DNA of 64,000 nt, from positions 169,988-233,987 of the forward strand of contig NZ_JAJAVB010000032.1 in the NCBI RefSeq assembly GCF_020615385.1, written 5' to 3'. The position numbers and the translations under genes were made by a program. Shown here piece by piece: positions 53,142-62,510 of this stretch (position 1 is its first letter; each line of letters opens with the position of its first letter). Source of the DNA: Jiella soli. Lineage in GTDB: Bacteria > Pseudomonadota > Alphaproteobacteria > Rhizobiales > Rhizobiaceae. Below the pieces are notes generated by a model, which worked only from the letters and a program-made list of their open reading frames with translations, was not told where the DNA came from and searched no databases.

Positions 53142-54359
53142 GTGCGTCAGACATGGCGATGGTTCGGGCCGAACGATCTGGTCCAGATCGATGACATGCT
53201 GCAGGCGGGCGTCGAAGGCGTCGTGTCGGCGCTTCACCATGTTCCGACCGGCGCGGTCTGGACGCCGGAGGCGATCGCGACGCGGCATCGCGAAATCGCG
53301 ACACGGCGGGACGGCTCGCCCTCGGGCCTTGCCTGGGAAGTCGTCGAGAGCCTGCCGGTCTCGGAGGACGTCAAGAAGCAGCGCGGCGAGTGGCGCGAGC
53401 ACATCGCCAACTACAAGACCAGCCTGCGGCACCTGAAGGACGCGGGCATCGAGACAATCTGCTACAATTTCATGCCGGTCCTCGACTGGACCCGGACGGA
53501 TCTCGCCTACCGGCTGCCGCACGGCGGCACCTGCATGCGGTTCGACGTCTACGACTTCGCGGCCTTCGACATCTTCATCCTGAAGCGGGCCGGTAGCCGC
53601 GAGACCTTCCCCGAGGCGGTCGTTGCGATCGCCGAGGAGCGCTTCGCCGCGATGAGCGAGGCCCGGAAGGTGGAACTCGCCGGAAACGTCGTCTTCGGGC
53701 TGCCTGGGGCGGCCGAACATTTCTCGCTCGACGACGTCAGACATCATCTCGCAGAATATGGCGATATCGACGAGGCGCGGCTGCGCTCCCACTTCATCGC
53801 CTTTCTGGAGGAAGTTGCCCCGGTCGCGGACGACCTCGGCGTGCGGCTGTGCTGCCACCCGGACGACCCGCCGTTCCCGTTGCTCGGCCTGCCGCGCGTC
53901 ATGTCGACGGAGGCGCACTACAAGGCGGTCATGGACGCGGTCGATCTGCTTGCCAATGGCATCACGCTTTGCTCTGGCTCGCTCGGCGTGCGGGCGGACA
54001 ACGATCTGCCGGGCATGATGGACCGGCTCGGCGACAGGGTGCACTTCCTGCATCTGCGCAATACGACACGCGAGATGGAGGGGCTCTACGGCTCCTTCCA
54101 CGAGGCGGAGCATTTGGGCGGCGACACCGACATGGTGGCGCTCTTGGCGGCAGCGCTCCGGGAAGAGAAACGGCGGCGCGATGCCGGGCGCGGCGATGTC
54201 TCGATCCCCTTTCGTCCCGATCACGGCCAGGACATTCTCGACGACCTCGGCCGCAAGGCGCAGCCGGGCTACCCGGCGATCGGTCGCCTCAAGGGGTTGG
54301 CCGAGCTGCGCGGCGTCATCGCCGCGCTGGCTCATCCGGTCGTAGATTCGGCGGCCTGA
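53142..54359 (+). CDS. uxuA: mannonate dehydratase
   Basis: Enzyme of 405 residues converting D-mannonate to 2-keto-3-deoxy-D-gluconate in uronate breakdown. UxuA hallmarks are clear: MRQTWRWFGPNDLVQIDDML, CYNFMPVLDWTRTDL, RLCCHPDDPP, HFLHLRNTTRE and PFRPDHGQDILDD. A GTG start at 53142 is chosen because AAGGAGA precedes it and conserved sequence begins there. Last gene of the rightward operon; a strong terminator follows 42 bases after the stop. Confidence 0.95.
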   Translation: MRQTWRWFGPNDLVQIDDMLQAGVEGVVSALHHVPTGAVWTPEAIATRHREIATRRDGSPSGLAWEVVESLPVSEDVKKQRGEWREHIANYKTSLRHLKDAGIETICYNFMPVLDWTRTDLAYRLPHGGTCMRFDVYDFAAFDIFILKRAGSRETFPEAVVAIAEERFAAMSEARKVELAGNVVFGLPGAAEHFSLDDVRHHLAEYGDIDEARLRSHFIAFLEEVAPVADDLGVRLCCHPDDPPFPLLGLPRVMSTEAHYKAVMDAVDLLANGITLCSGSLGVRADNDLPGMMDRLGDRVHFLHLRNTTREMEGLYGSFHEAEHLGGDTDMVALLAAALREEKRRRDAGRGDVSIPFRPDHGQDILDDLGRKAQPGYPAIGRLKGLAELRGVIAALAHPVVDSAA

Positions 54360-54400
54360 TCGGCGGGTATTCGAACCGCCGAGCGCTACACACTCCACAA

Positions 54401-54445
54401 CGAGAAAAGCGTCCGACGCCTTGCCAGCGTCGGACGCTTTTCTCG
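54401..54445. terminator. bidirectional rho-independent terminator
   Basis: A perfect 19-bp stem, CGAGAAAAGCGTCCGACGC at 54401-54419 with its complement at 54427-54445, and a 7-base loop. The TTTTCTCG arm on either strand provides the U-rich side. It lies between convergent uxuA and the TRAP large permease gene and serves both operons. Confidence 0.85.
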
Positions 54446-54465
54446 TTTCTGCGCCGGTGCGGAGG

Positions 54466-55740
54466 TCAGAAGAACAGGCTGGGCAGCCAGAGCGACAGCG
54501 CCGGAATGAACGAGACCAGCATCAGGACGAGGATGTTGCAGAGGAGGAACGGCAGGATCTCCCGGCTGACCTGGCTGAGGGAAACCTTGCCGATATTTCC
54601 GGCGACGAACAGGCAGATGCCTACCGGCGGCGTGGTCAGGCCGAGCATCAGGTTGATGACTGCGATCATCGCGAAGTGGATCGGGTCGATGCCGACCTGC
54701 GTCGCGACGGCGAGCAGCGGCGGGAACAGGATGATCAGCGCCGCGATCGTCTCCATAAAGGTCCCGACGATCAGCAGCAGGATATTGATGAAGATGATGA
54801 TCATGTACTTGTTGTCGGTGACCGACAGCATGGCCGCGGCGATCGCCTGTGGGATCTGCTCGCTCGTGAGGATCCAGCCGAAGACGCTGGCAAGGCCCAC
54901 GAGGAGGATCAGCGCACCGGAACCGATCGCGCTTTCCAGCATGATGCCGGGCAGGTCTCGGAGCCGAAACCCCTTGTAGACGAATAGCCCGATGACGAAG
55001 GCGTAGAGGCAGGCGACGACCGACGCCTCGGTCGGGGTGAAGTAGCCGCCGACGATGCCGAAGAGGATGATGAAAGTCATCAGGATCGCCCAGAAGGCGG
55101 CCTTGCCCGCCGACAGGACCTCCCGGAAACCTGCCCACGCTCCCTTCGGATACTTGCGCAGCCGCGCCATGATGTAGACTGTCAGCATCATGCCGATGCC
55201 CATCATCAGGCCCGGGATCGCGCCCGCGAGGAACATGCGACCGACGGAGAGGCCGGTCAGCGTACCGACGATGATCATTGGCACCGAGGGCGGGATGATC
55301 GGCCCGACGGTCGAGGCCGCCGCCGTCAATGCGCTCGCAAAGGCGGCGCCGTAGCCGGATTTCTTCATCGCCGGGATCATCACGGCGCCGATCGACGCCG
55401 TCTCGGCGACCGCCGTGCCGGAGATGCCGGCGAAGATCATCGAGCCCGCAACGTTGGCGAGACCCAGCCCGCCGCGGATGTGCCCGAAAAGGGCGTTGCC
55501 GAACCGCACGATCTGGTCGGTGATGCCGCCGCCGTTCATCAAATTGCCGGCCAGCACGAAGCCGGGAATGCAGAGGAGGACGAAGCTGTCCATGCCGGAA
55601 TAGAGGAACTGCGCCACCACCGTGAGGTCGATGTCGGCGAGCCAGAGATAGACCGCCGAGGCAACGCCGAGCGTGATGGCGACGGGAACCCCTAGGAGCA
55701 GACAGACGACAAAACTGCCGAACAGCGCCGCGATCAGCAT
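54466..55740 (-). CDS. dctM: TRAP transporter large permease (DctM)
   Basis: Membrane protein of 424 residues with about twelve hydrophobic segments and DctM motifs (GVPVAITLGVASAVYLW, FVLAGNLMNGGGITDQIV, SATVGPIIPPS-like STVGPIIPPSVPMI, LGLTTPPVGICLF). Cation-coupled uptake of an organic or sugar acid with DctQ and DctP. Its start overlaps the DctQ stop by one base. Last gene of the leftward operon. Confidence 0.93.
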   Translation of the reverse strand: MLIAALFGSFVVCLLLGVPVAITLGVASAVYLWLADIDLTVVAQFLYSGMDSFVLLCIPGFVLAGNLMNGGGITDQIVRFGNALFGHIRGGLGLANVAGSMIFAGISGTAVAETASIGAVMIPAMKKSGYGAAFASALTAAASTVGPIIPPSVPMIIVGTLTGLSVGRMFLAGAIPGLMMGIGMMLTVYIMARLRKYPKGAWAGFREVLSAGKAAFWAILMTFIILFGIVGGYFTPTEASVVACLYAFVIGLFVYKGFRLRDLPGIMLESAIGSGALILLVGLASVFGWILTSEQIPQAIAAAMLSVTDNKYMIIIFINILLLIVGTFMETIAALIILFPPLLAVATQVGIDPIHFAMIAVINLMLGLTTPPVGICLFVAGNIGKVSLSQVSREILPFLLCNILVLMLVSFIPALSLWLPSLFF

Positions 55741-56234
55741 CAGAGCATCTCCTCGTGCTGCATGGGTTTGCCGAAGCCGAAGAGACGCGCCAGGGTGAAC
55801 AGGGCGAGCGCGACGGGGATGATCAGGATCGTGACGTAGATCACCGTCATCGGCACGTCGAAGGAGCGGGCGCGCTCGCCGACGCTGTTGGCGACATAGG
55901 CGTAGGCGCCGGGAATGATGACGATGCAGAACAGGATCACGATGATGTCGGCGAGGCGGGCGATGACCCGCTGCGCCGCCGCGGGCAGGGCGCTGGTCAC
56001 AAGGTCGACATTGACGAGTTCGCCGTAGAGCGCCGCCAAGCCGCAGGAGAAGGCGACGAGATAGAGCAGGGCGAAGCGCGCCACCTCCTCGGTCCAGGCA
56101 GGGGCGGAAACCCCAGGCAACCGCCCGAGCACCTGAAGCGTCACCACCGCGATCAGGACTGCGAAGGACAGGATCGTTCCCGCCTTGCAGAGACCGGCCA
56201 GTGCCGCGACCAGTGCGGCGAGTATCCTCTGCAT
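55740..56234 (-). CDS. dctQ: TRAP transporter small permease (DctQ)
   Basis: Membrane protein of 164 residues with four hydrophobic segments and the DctQ-type pattern QVLGRLPGVSAPAWTEEVARF followed by ELVNVDLV. ATG 56234 has GGGAGG about 9 bases upstream. Helper subunit of the large permease. Confidence 0.9.
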   Translation of the reverse strand: MQRILAALVAALAGLCKAGTILSFAVLIAVVTLQVLGRLPGVSAPAWTEEVARFALLYLVAFSCGLAALYGELVNVDLVTSALPAAAQRVIARLADIIVILFCIVIIPGAYAYVANSVGERARSFDVPMTVIYVTILIIPVALALFTLARLFGFGKPMQHEEML

Positions 56235-56398
56235 CGTGATGCCTCCCCCCTTGGTGACCATTGGGCAGCGCCTGCGGCGGTTACCCTTCGGCGTGTGGCG
56301 GGACGCATCCCGGACGTGCCTCCGCCTCGCCTCGGGCGCCGTCCGCGCGTGAAACGGAGCCCGACGCGAAAGGCGCCGGGCCGCCATCGCGGCCTCGC

Positions 56399-57391
56399 CT
56401 ATTTCGCGGCGAGAATTTCCTTGTAGAGCGGCACGATCTCGGGGTTCAGCGAGGCGGCAACCGCTTCCTTGCCCTTCTGGGCGAAAGCCTCCTTATCGAC
56501 CTCGACGAAGGTCATGCCTTCCTTCTGGAGCTGGTCGCGGAATTTCTTCTCGTCGGCGAGGAACAGCTGACGCTCGAAGTCCTGGGCGACCTTGGCCGCC
56601 TCGCGAACCGCCTTCTGCTGGTCCTCGGTGAGCTTCTTCATCGTCCGCTCGCCGCCGGCGAGATAGATCCAGCTGAGGACGTGATCCGTCATGTTCACGT
56701 ATTCCTGGACTTCGTAGAAGCTCGCCGACTGGATCAGGGCCAGCGGGTTCTCCTGAGCGTCGATGACGTGGCTTTGCAGTGCGGTGAAGACTTCGGAGAA
56801 CGCCAGCGGTGTCGGCTTGGCGCCCAGCGCCTCCCAGAAGGAGACGAAGAGCGGCACGTTCGGCACGCGCATCTTCAGGCCGTTCAGATCGGCCGGCGTC
56901 TTGATCGGGCGGTTCGAGGTGAGTTCGCGCGGACCGCGGACGAACCAGGTCAGCGGCACGAGATGCGCCTTCTCCTGGATCGCCTTGGCGATTTTTTCGC
57001 CGATCTGTCCATCGACGACCGTCTTCATCTGGTCGAGGTCGCGAATGGCGTAGGGCACGGCCAGAAGCGCCGCGTAGGGCGTCCAGTTCTGCAGGGACTC
57101 GCCGGTGATGGTGAAGTCGACGGTGCCGAGCTGCAGGCCCTTGATCAGGTCGGTTTCCTTGCCGAGCTGCTCGTTCGGGAAGACCTGCACCTCGATCTCG
57201 CCATTGGTGCGCTGCTTCACCTCTTCGGCGAACTTCAGCGACGCCTTGTGCCAGCTGTTCTCCTCGTTCGCGAGATGGCCGAGCTTCAGCGTGCGCGTGG
57301 CGGCGCGGGCCCTGATGATGGATGCCGACGTGACACCGGCGGCGAGGGCGCCGCCGACAAATGTGCGGCGGGAAATCGGGAAGTCTCTCAT
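56399..57391 (-). CDS. dctP: TRAP transporter substrate-binding protein (DctP)
   Basis: Periplasmic receptor of 330 residues. Its N terminus carries a twin-arginine-type signal (SRRTFVGGALAAGVTSASII). The body has the DctP fold (GEIEVQVFPNEQLGKETDLI, LKMRVPNVPLFVSFWEALGA, DAQENPLALIQSASFYEVQ). The Arg in KMRVP usually binds the ligand carboxylate, which fits uptake of a uronate or aldonate. GAGGAGGAA precedes ATG 57391. A 164-base gap to dctQ contains GC-rich fold-back sequence. Confidence 0.92.
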   Translation of the reverse strand: MRDFPISRRTFVGGALAAGVTSASIIRARAATRTLKLGHLANEENSWHKASLKFAEEVKQRTNGEIEVQVFPNEQLGKETDLIKGLQLGTVDFTITGESLQNWTPYAALLAVPYAIRDLDQMKTVVDGQIGEKIAKAIQEKAHLVPLTWFVRGPRELTSNRPIKTPADLNGLKMRVPNVPLFVSFWEALGAKPTPLAFSEVFTALQSHVIDAQENPLALIQSASFYEVQEYVNMTDHVLSWIYLAGGERTMKKLTEDQQKAVREAAKVAQDFERQLFLADEKKFRDQLQKEGMTFVEVDKEAFAQKGKEAVAASLNPEIVPLYKEILAAK

Positions 57392-57460
57392 GCCTTGTTC
57401 CTCCTCAAATCGGCCGTCCTCATTTCGGCCTGGTTGCACCGGATCGGTGCCATCCGCATC

Positions 57461-58480
57461 TCACTCCTGAAAGTCGAGCTGCACCTTGATCGTCTGGTCC
57501 GGCGAGTTCTCGATCAGACGCAGCGCGTCGGCGACTTCCGAGGCCCGGAACGTCTGGGTGATCATGGCGCCCGGCTTCAGCCGTCCGTCACCCAGCCAGG
57601 ACAGCACCTCGGGCAGCAGCCGCCGGCTGAGGCGAGAGCCGACCAGCGTCAGTTCCTTCCTGACGATTTCCTGCTGCGAGACGTTGGAAGGAGCCGGCGA
57701 GAAACCCAGGATCCCGATGCGTCCCGCAGGGCTCGCGATGCGGCAGGCCTCGTCGAGAAGGCGCGGCACACCCGCGCCGTCGATCACCACCGTCGGCCCC
57801 AGCCCATCCGTCTCTCCCGCGACGCTGGCCGGGATGTCGTCCTGACCGGATATGAGAAGCCTGTCGGCGCCAAAGCCCTCGGCCCGCTCCAGGCGCTTGA
57901 TATCCGGGTCGGCGATGACTGTCCGGGCGCCCTTCAGCTTCGCCACCTGCAGAACCGTAAGGCCGACTGTGCCGGCGCCGTAGATGAGCACCGTATCTTC
58001 GGGGCCGCAGGCGGTTCGTGACAGGACATTGGCGGCGATCGAGAACGGTTCAGCCAGCGCCGCTATGGCGAGGGAGAGCCTGTCCGGGATCTTCACGGCA
58101 TTGGTCGCCGGGACGCAGACCAGCTGCTGGAAGCCGCCGTCCCGATGAACGCCCATGACCTCGAGATTGGCGCAGACGTTCGGCCGTCCGACGCGGCAGG
58201 GATAACAATGGCCACAAGCGATCACCGGATCCGCAACGACCCTGTCGCCGGCCTCGAAGTCCTCGACGCCGTCGCCAACTGCCTCGACGACGCCAGCAAA
58301 CTCATGACCGATGACGCGGGGGTATCGGGCGAAGGGGTTGGATCCGTGGAAGATGTGGATGTCGGATCCGCAAATTCCGCCGCGAACCACGCGCATTAGA
58401 ACTTGACCGGCCGCAGGCCGAGGGACCTCTCGCTCGAGAACCTCGACGAGATGAGGTTCTGGAACCGAGATCGCTAGCAT
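57461..58480 (-). CDS. RspB-like zinc-dependent alcohol dehydrogenase
   Basis: Medium-chain dehydrogenase of 339 residues. Catalytic zinc site GGICGSDIHIFHG with GHEFAGVVEAVG, structural zinc cysteines in CGHCYPCRVGRPNVC, and the cofactor motif GAGTVGLTVLQ. Sequence style closely recalls E. coli RspB, whose partner RspA is a sugar-acid dehydratase. It likely oxidises or reduces a sugar acid (for example at C5 of L-gulonate or L-galactonate) on the way to mannonate. ATG 58480 has GGAGGG directly upstream. First gene of the leftward TRAP operon. Confidence 0.85.
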   Translation of the reverse strand: MLAISVPEPHLVEVLEREVPRPAAGQVLMRVVRGGICGSDIHIFHGSNPFARYPRVIGHEFAGVVEAVGDGVEDFEAGDRVVADPVIACGHCYPCRVGRPNVCANLEVMGVHRDGGFQQLVCVPATNAVKIPDRLSLAIAALAEPFSIAANVLSRTACGPEDTVLIYGAGTVGLTVLQVAKLKGARTVIADPDIKRLERAEGFGADRLLISGQDDIPASVAGETDGLGPTVVIDGAGVPRLLDEACRIASPAGRIGILGFSPAPSNVSQQEIVRKELTLVGSRLSRRLLPEVLSWLGDGRLKPGAMITQTFRASEVADALRLIENSPDQTIKVQLDFQE

Positions 58481-58535
58481 CAAGCCCTCCAAGGCTGGAG
58501 ATGAAATGGTCTCCGAATATGCAGCGTCTTATCGG

Positions 58536-58554
58536 TAACATGGTAGTATGTCAA
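58536..58554 (-). promoter_or_regulatory. -35 element plus operator of the RspB/TRAP operon
   Basis: On the minus strand this reads TTGACATACTACCATGTTA, with a perfect -35 TTGACA followed at the same distance by the CTACCATG core seen at 47591-47612. A weak -10 (TAAGAC) lies 17 bases further. It sits 56 bases before the RspB-like start. Confidence 0.55.
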
Positions 58555-58610
58555 CAACTGAGAAGCGCTCGTGCTGTGCGTGAAAATCGGTCCGCGGTCG
58601 TCGAAGCGCC

Positions 58611-59238
58611 TCAGATAGCGGTCGCAACAGGAGGGCTTCGTTCAGCTGCCCTTCGAAATGGAATGCAGCGGGAGACCCGCCCCGCACTGGCCGGTTGCGC
58701 GCAGCGCGCGAAGAGGATCTCAGCCGAAGCCCGACCGTGGTACGCCCTCAACGACAACCTGGTCGCCCAGGTCCCGCAGCGCGGGATGCAGATCGCCCAT
58801 GTCGACATCAATCTCATTCGCGACGCTTTCCAGCTCCGGTTGATCTTGGAGTGGGAAGCGGTCGTGAACTTCTGCCGGAATGCCTCCCAGGAAGAGCTCG
58901 ACCAGCTAAGGGAAAAGCACCTCGCCATCCGCCAGGAGATGCTGACGGGAGCGACGCCCGAGCTACGGCAGCGGGCGCAGTTCTTGGCTTGGGCCTTCCA
59001 TGACCGGATGATCGATACTCTCGGCAACGATCTCCTTTCGAAGGTCTACCGCGTAAACTCGATCAGGATCGGGCTGATCCGCCAGGAGCGGACGCGAATG
59101 CTCACCGAACTCGCTCCCTCCGTCATGGACGAGCATCTGAGGGTACTCGATGCCCTTTGCGCCCGCGGCGAAGCGGCCGCGGCTGCCGCGCTTGAAAGTC
59201 ACATCGATATCGCCCGCCGGCGAGCCCTGGGCGTCTGA
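58611..59238 (+). pseudogene. frameshifted GntR/FCD-family regulator
   Basis: The frame ending at 59238 encodes a nearly complete FCD effector domain (INLIRDAFQLRLILEWEAVV to the C terminus) and the wing of the DNA-binding domain (NDNLVAQVPQRGMQIAHVD). The recognition-helix part (DLSRSPTVVR) lies in a different frame at about 58710-58750, and upstream residues (LPFEMEC) in yet another. So the helix-turn-helix is broken by at least one frameshift near 58737-58745. It begins beside the RspB operon promoter and was probably that operon's own regulator. Confidence 0.6.
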
Positions 59239-59465
59239 CGGCAGCGGACGACCTGCATAGTCAGATTGGGGGGAGGAGCGGCGCCGCCTTTGGGTGCGAG
59301 CGGCAGGTATTCGCCGAACTGCCCGGAAGTCAGCATCGCTGGTCGTCAGACAGGGTGATCTATGGCGAGGCCGTCCCGCTCTGCCGCAGGTGACGAAGAG
59401 TCCGCCGGGACATGCATGGCGAAGACGTATCGCGCCGAGCGGTGCCGGCCCGAAGCGGTGCAGAA

Positions 59466-60242
59466 TCAGAAGCTGTTGCGCTCGTGATAGGTCCGCAGGA
59501 ATTCCTGGATGCGCGGATCCTCCGGCTGGTGCAGGATGCGCTCCGGGACGTCGGCAGCGACCAGCTCGCCCTTGTCCATGAAGGCGACACGGTCGGCGAC
59601 GTGGGCGGCAAAGCCCATCTCGTGCGTCACCACGATCATCGTCATCCCTTCCGCGGCAAGCGCCTTCATCACGCTCAGCACCTCGCCGACGAGTTCCGGG
59701 TCGAGCGCCGAGGTCGGCTCGTCGAACAGCATCAGCTTCGGCTCCATCGCGATCGCCCGCGCGATCGCGACGCGCTGCTGCTGGCCACCGGACAGTCGGC
59801 CCGGATGGCTCGCCATCTTGTCGCCCAGGCCGACCTTGTTCAACGCCTCGGCGGCGCGGGGTTCAGCCTCGCTGCGGCGCATGCCGCGGACGCGCTGCAG
59901 GCCTTCGGCCACGTTCTGCAGGGCGGTCATGTGCGGCCAGAGATTGAAGTGCTGGAACACCATGCCGATGCTGCGGCGCATGGCGCGCAGCTCGCGCGCC
60001 GGCATCTTCGGGCCACCCGGCGACTTGTAGCCGACCAGTTGGCCGTCGATGCGGATCTCGCCGCCGTCGTAACGCTCGAGGAAGTTGATGCAGCGCAGGA
60101 GCGTCGACTTCCCGGAACCCGAGGGGCCGATCAGGCAGCACACTTTGCTGGGCGCAACAGACAGATCGACCTTCTTCAGCGCCTGAAACGGGCCGAAATG
60201 CTTCTCGACCGCGCGGATCTCGACGGAGGAGGCTTGCACCAT
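59466..60242 (-). CDS. polar amino acid ABC transporter ATPase (HisP/GlnQ-type)
   Basis: ATPase of 258 residues: Walker [10 protein letters not shown], signature [14 protein letters not shown], Walker [16 protein letters not shown]-loop VTHEM. Full-length for the PAAT family. It ends the leftward operon that begins with hutU and follows the permease with one base between. Histidine or urocanate uptake is the likely role. Confidence 0.92.
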   Translation of the reverse strand: MVQASSVEIRAVEKHFGPFQALKKVDLSVAPSKVCCLIGPSGSGKSTLLRCINFLERYDGGEIRIDGQLVGYKSPGGPKMPARELRAMRRSIGMVFQHFNLWPHMTALQNVAEGLQRVRGMRRSEAEPRAAEALNKVGLGDKMASHPGRLSGGQQQRVAIARAIAMEPKLMLFDEPTSALDPELVGEVLSVMKALAAEGMTMIVVTHEMGFAAHVADRVAFMDKGELVAADVPERILHQPEDPRIQEFLRTYHERNSF

Positions 60243-60243
60243 C

Positions 60244-60906
60244 TTACGGCCTTTCGATCAGGTGACGGGTGACGCCGGCCTCGATCCGGCGGCCGACATA
60301 CGAGATGGCCTCGACCAGTCCCCAGAAGAACAGCGCCAGCACCAGGTTCGCCTCGACGAACCGGAAGGTCTCGGTCGACATGCGCTGCACCCGGTACATC
60401 AGCTCGGGCACCGTGATGATCGACAGGATGACGGTCTCCTTGGTCAGGATGATCGAGAAATTGACGAGGGCCGGGAGCGCGGAAACGAGGCTGAGCGGCA
60501 GGAGAATGCGGCGGATGATCGCCCATTCCGGCATCCCGATCGCCCGGGCCGCCTCGATCTGGCCGTACGGCACGGCGCGGAATCCGGAGCGGAAGATCTC
60601 CGCGAAATAGGGGCTGCCATAGACCGTCAGGCCGAGCAGGCCGGCCGGCAGCGCGTCCAGCCGCAGCCCGATCAGCGGGCCGCCGTAATAGAGCACGAAA
60701 AGCTGCACCAGGAAGGGCGTGCCGCGGATGACCTCGATATAGGCCTGCAGGATCCAGCGCAGCCAACGCGGCGCATAGCGCTGCAGAAGAGCGATCAGGA
60801 GGCCGAGGATCATGCCGAACAGGGTGCCGAGGAACCAGCACAGGACGGTGATGCCGAAGCCTCGCAGCAGCATGGGGCCGTATTGTTCAAAGATGCTCCA
60901 GTCCAT
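60244..60906 (-). CDS. polar amino acid ABC transporter permease
   Basis: Permease of 220 residues with about five membrane segments and the HisM/HisQ-type motif [20 protein letters not shown] plus the EAA loop ([21 protein letters not shown]). It shares one base with the preceding permease stop. Pairs with that protein in the membrane. Confidence 0.92.
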   Translation of the reverse strand: MDWSIFEQYGPMLLRGFGITVLCWFLGTLFGMILGLLIALLQRYAPRWLRWILQAYIEVIRGTPFLVQLFVLYYGGPLIGLRLDALPAGLLGLTVYGSPYFAEIFRSGFRAVPYGQIEAARAIGMPEWAIIRRILLPLSLVSALPALVNFSIILTKETVILSIITVPELMYRVQRMSTETFRFVEANLVLALFFWGLVEAISYVGRRIEAGVTRHLIERP

Positions 60907-61553
60907 CAGACGGCCGTCCTGGCTTCCAGGTAGCGCCCCAGCGCCGCTAGGCAGAGATTGATCACGAGGTAAAGGCAGGCCGCTGCGATGTAGACCTCGA
61001 GCGGGCGGAACGTGGTCGCGGCCTGCGCCTGGCTGGCGCGCGTGATCTCCAGGATGCCGACGACCGAGACGAGCGAGCTCGCCTTGACGAGGAGGATCAG
61101 CTCGTTGACCAGAGCGGGCAGCGACAGTGCAAAGGCCTGCGGCAGGATGATCCGCGTCCAGAGATCGCGCGGGTGCATGCCGATCGCCAACGCTGCCTCG
61201 GCCTGGCCCTTCGGCAGGGCGGCGATGGCACCGCGCCAGATTTCCGAAATGTAGGCGCTGGCGCAGATGCCGACGGAGATCACCGCGGCGGCGATCGCCG
61301 GAATGTTCACGCCGATTACCGGCAGGGTGTAGTAGAACACCAGCAGCTGCACCAGGAGCGGCACGCCGCGCAGGAAGCTGACCCAGACCGCGCCGAAGCC
61401 GCGGAGTGAGCGGTAGGGCGACAGCCGGGCAGCGCAGATCAGCGTGCCGATGACAAGGCCGAGCGCGATGCCCAGCAGCGATATCAGCAGCGTGTAGCGT
61501 GCCGCCCAGAGCAGCGGCTCGAAACTCTCGAGGAAAACGGCGACCGAAAACAT
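60906..61553 (-). CDS. polar amino acid ABC transporter permease
   Basis: Permease of 215 residues of the same family (SFLRGVPLLVQLLVFYYTLP; EAALAIGMHPRDLWTRIILPQ). Overlaps the next gene by one base and is separated from the binding-protein gene by 60 bases containing a hairpin. Confidence 0.92.
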   Translation of the reverse strand: MFSVAVFLESFEPLLWAARYTLLISLLGIALGLVIGTLICAARLSPYRSLRGFGAVWVSFLRGVPLLVQLLVFYYTLPVIGVNIPAIAAAVISVGICASAYISEIWRGAIAALPKGQAEAALAIGMHPRDLWTRIILPQAFALSLPALVNELILLVKASSLVSVVGILEITRASQAQAATTFRPLEVYIAAACLYLVINLCLAALGRYLEARTAV

Positions 61554-61579
61554 GCGCGCCTTGCCTTGGCCCTTTCGAG

Positions 61580-61607
61580 GACGGGCGGGGTCAGGACCCC
61601 GTCCGTC
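61580..61607. other. stem-loop after the binding-protein gene
   Basis: GACGGGCGGGGTC at 61580-61592 and GACCCCGTCCGTC at 61595-61607 form a 13-bp stem with one wobble pair. It lies between the binding-protein stop and the first permease, the same position as hairpins at 5226 and 31195 in other importers of this window. Confidence 0.5.
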
Positions 61608-61613
61608 GGCGAC

Positions 61614-62432
61614 TCACTTGGTCGGAACTTCGCGGGGGAGCTCGGTGTAGCTGCCCAGCCACTTCTCCTGGATCGCCTTGACGCGGCCATCGTCGGTCAT
61701 CTTCAGGAGTGCCGCGTCGATCGCCTTGGCGAGGCTGTCGCTGTTCTCTTCCTTGCGCAGCACCCAGGCGAAGTATTTCGGCTCGCCGAACTTCGCGGTC
61801 TCGAACATGGCGAAGGTTTCGGGCCGGGCCTTCACGAGATTGGTCAGGTTCGGCAGCGAGCCGGCGACGGCATCGAGACGACCGGCGGCAAGATCGGCAT
61901 AGGCTTCGTCGGTGGTGCCGTATTCCTTGATCGTCACGCCGCCGATCTTCTCGCCGAAGGCCCTCAGCTGCTCGTACTGCGCGGTGCCCTGCTGGACGCC
62001 GACGGTCTTGTCCTTGATGTCCTCGGGCTTGGTCAGGTCGCTGTTGCCGGCGGCCTTGACCAGCGCGACGGTGGCGTCGGCGATCGGCAGCGTGAAGGTG
62101 TAGCGCTCCAGCCGTTCCGGCGTGATCGTCACCGGCGCGATGATGATGTCGAACTTGCCGACCTCGAGGCCCGGCAGCTCGGCAGTCCAGGGGATATCCT
62201 GATAGACCGGCTCGACTCCAAGCTCCTTGCTGACGCCGTCGAACAGGTCCTTGGTCATGCCCTCATAGGTGCCGTTGTTCAACATGTCGAAGGGCGCGTA
62301 GTGCATGTCCGTCGCGGTGACGATCTTGCCCGCCGCCTTGACGTCGGAGAGCTGGTCGGCCGCGGCCGGCCAGGCCAGGCCGATCACGGCCAGGCCGAGC
62401 AGCGCGGATTTCAGGGTTCTGGAAAACATCAT
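61614..62432 (-). CDS. polar amino acid ABC transporter substrate-binding protein
   Basis: Periplasmic receptor of 272 residues: signal peptide MMFSRTLKSALLGLAVIGLA ending PAAA-D, then a family-3 fold (DMHYAPFDMLNNGTYEGMTK, FDIIIAPVTITPERLERYTF, VGVQQGTAQYEQLRAFG). AAGGAGAAAG precedes the tandem ATG start. It is 78 bases after hutU, so histidine or urocanate is the probable ligand. Confidence 0.92.
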   Translation of the reverse strand: MMFSRTLKSALLGLAVIGLAWPAAADQLSDVKAAGKIVTATDMHYAPFDMLNNGTYEGMTKDLFDGVSKELGVEPVYQDIPWTAELPGLEVGKFDIIIAPVTITPERLERYTFTLPIADATVALVKAAGNSDLTKPEDIKDKTVGVQQGTAQYEQLRAFGEKIGGVTIKEYGTTDEAYADLAAGRLDAVAGSLPNLTNLVKARPETFAMFETAKFGEPKYFAWVLRKEENSDSLAKAIDAALLKMTDDGRVKAIQEKWLGSYTELPREVPTK

Positions 62433-62510
62433 GTCTTTCTCCTTGCTGGACTGGTTTCGCTTCTCGGCATTGCATCGCGTGCCCCAGTCGGCAACAGCGC
62501 GCGAAGCTTG

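Noticed and set aside
54361-54400. GGTTCGAATA-like tRNA T-arm on the minus strand
   Set aside because: Stem and loop lengths do not fit a T-arm and no acceptor or anticodon arm is present around it.
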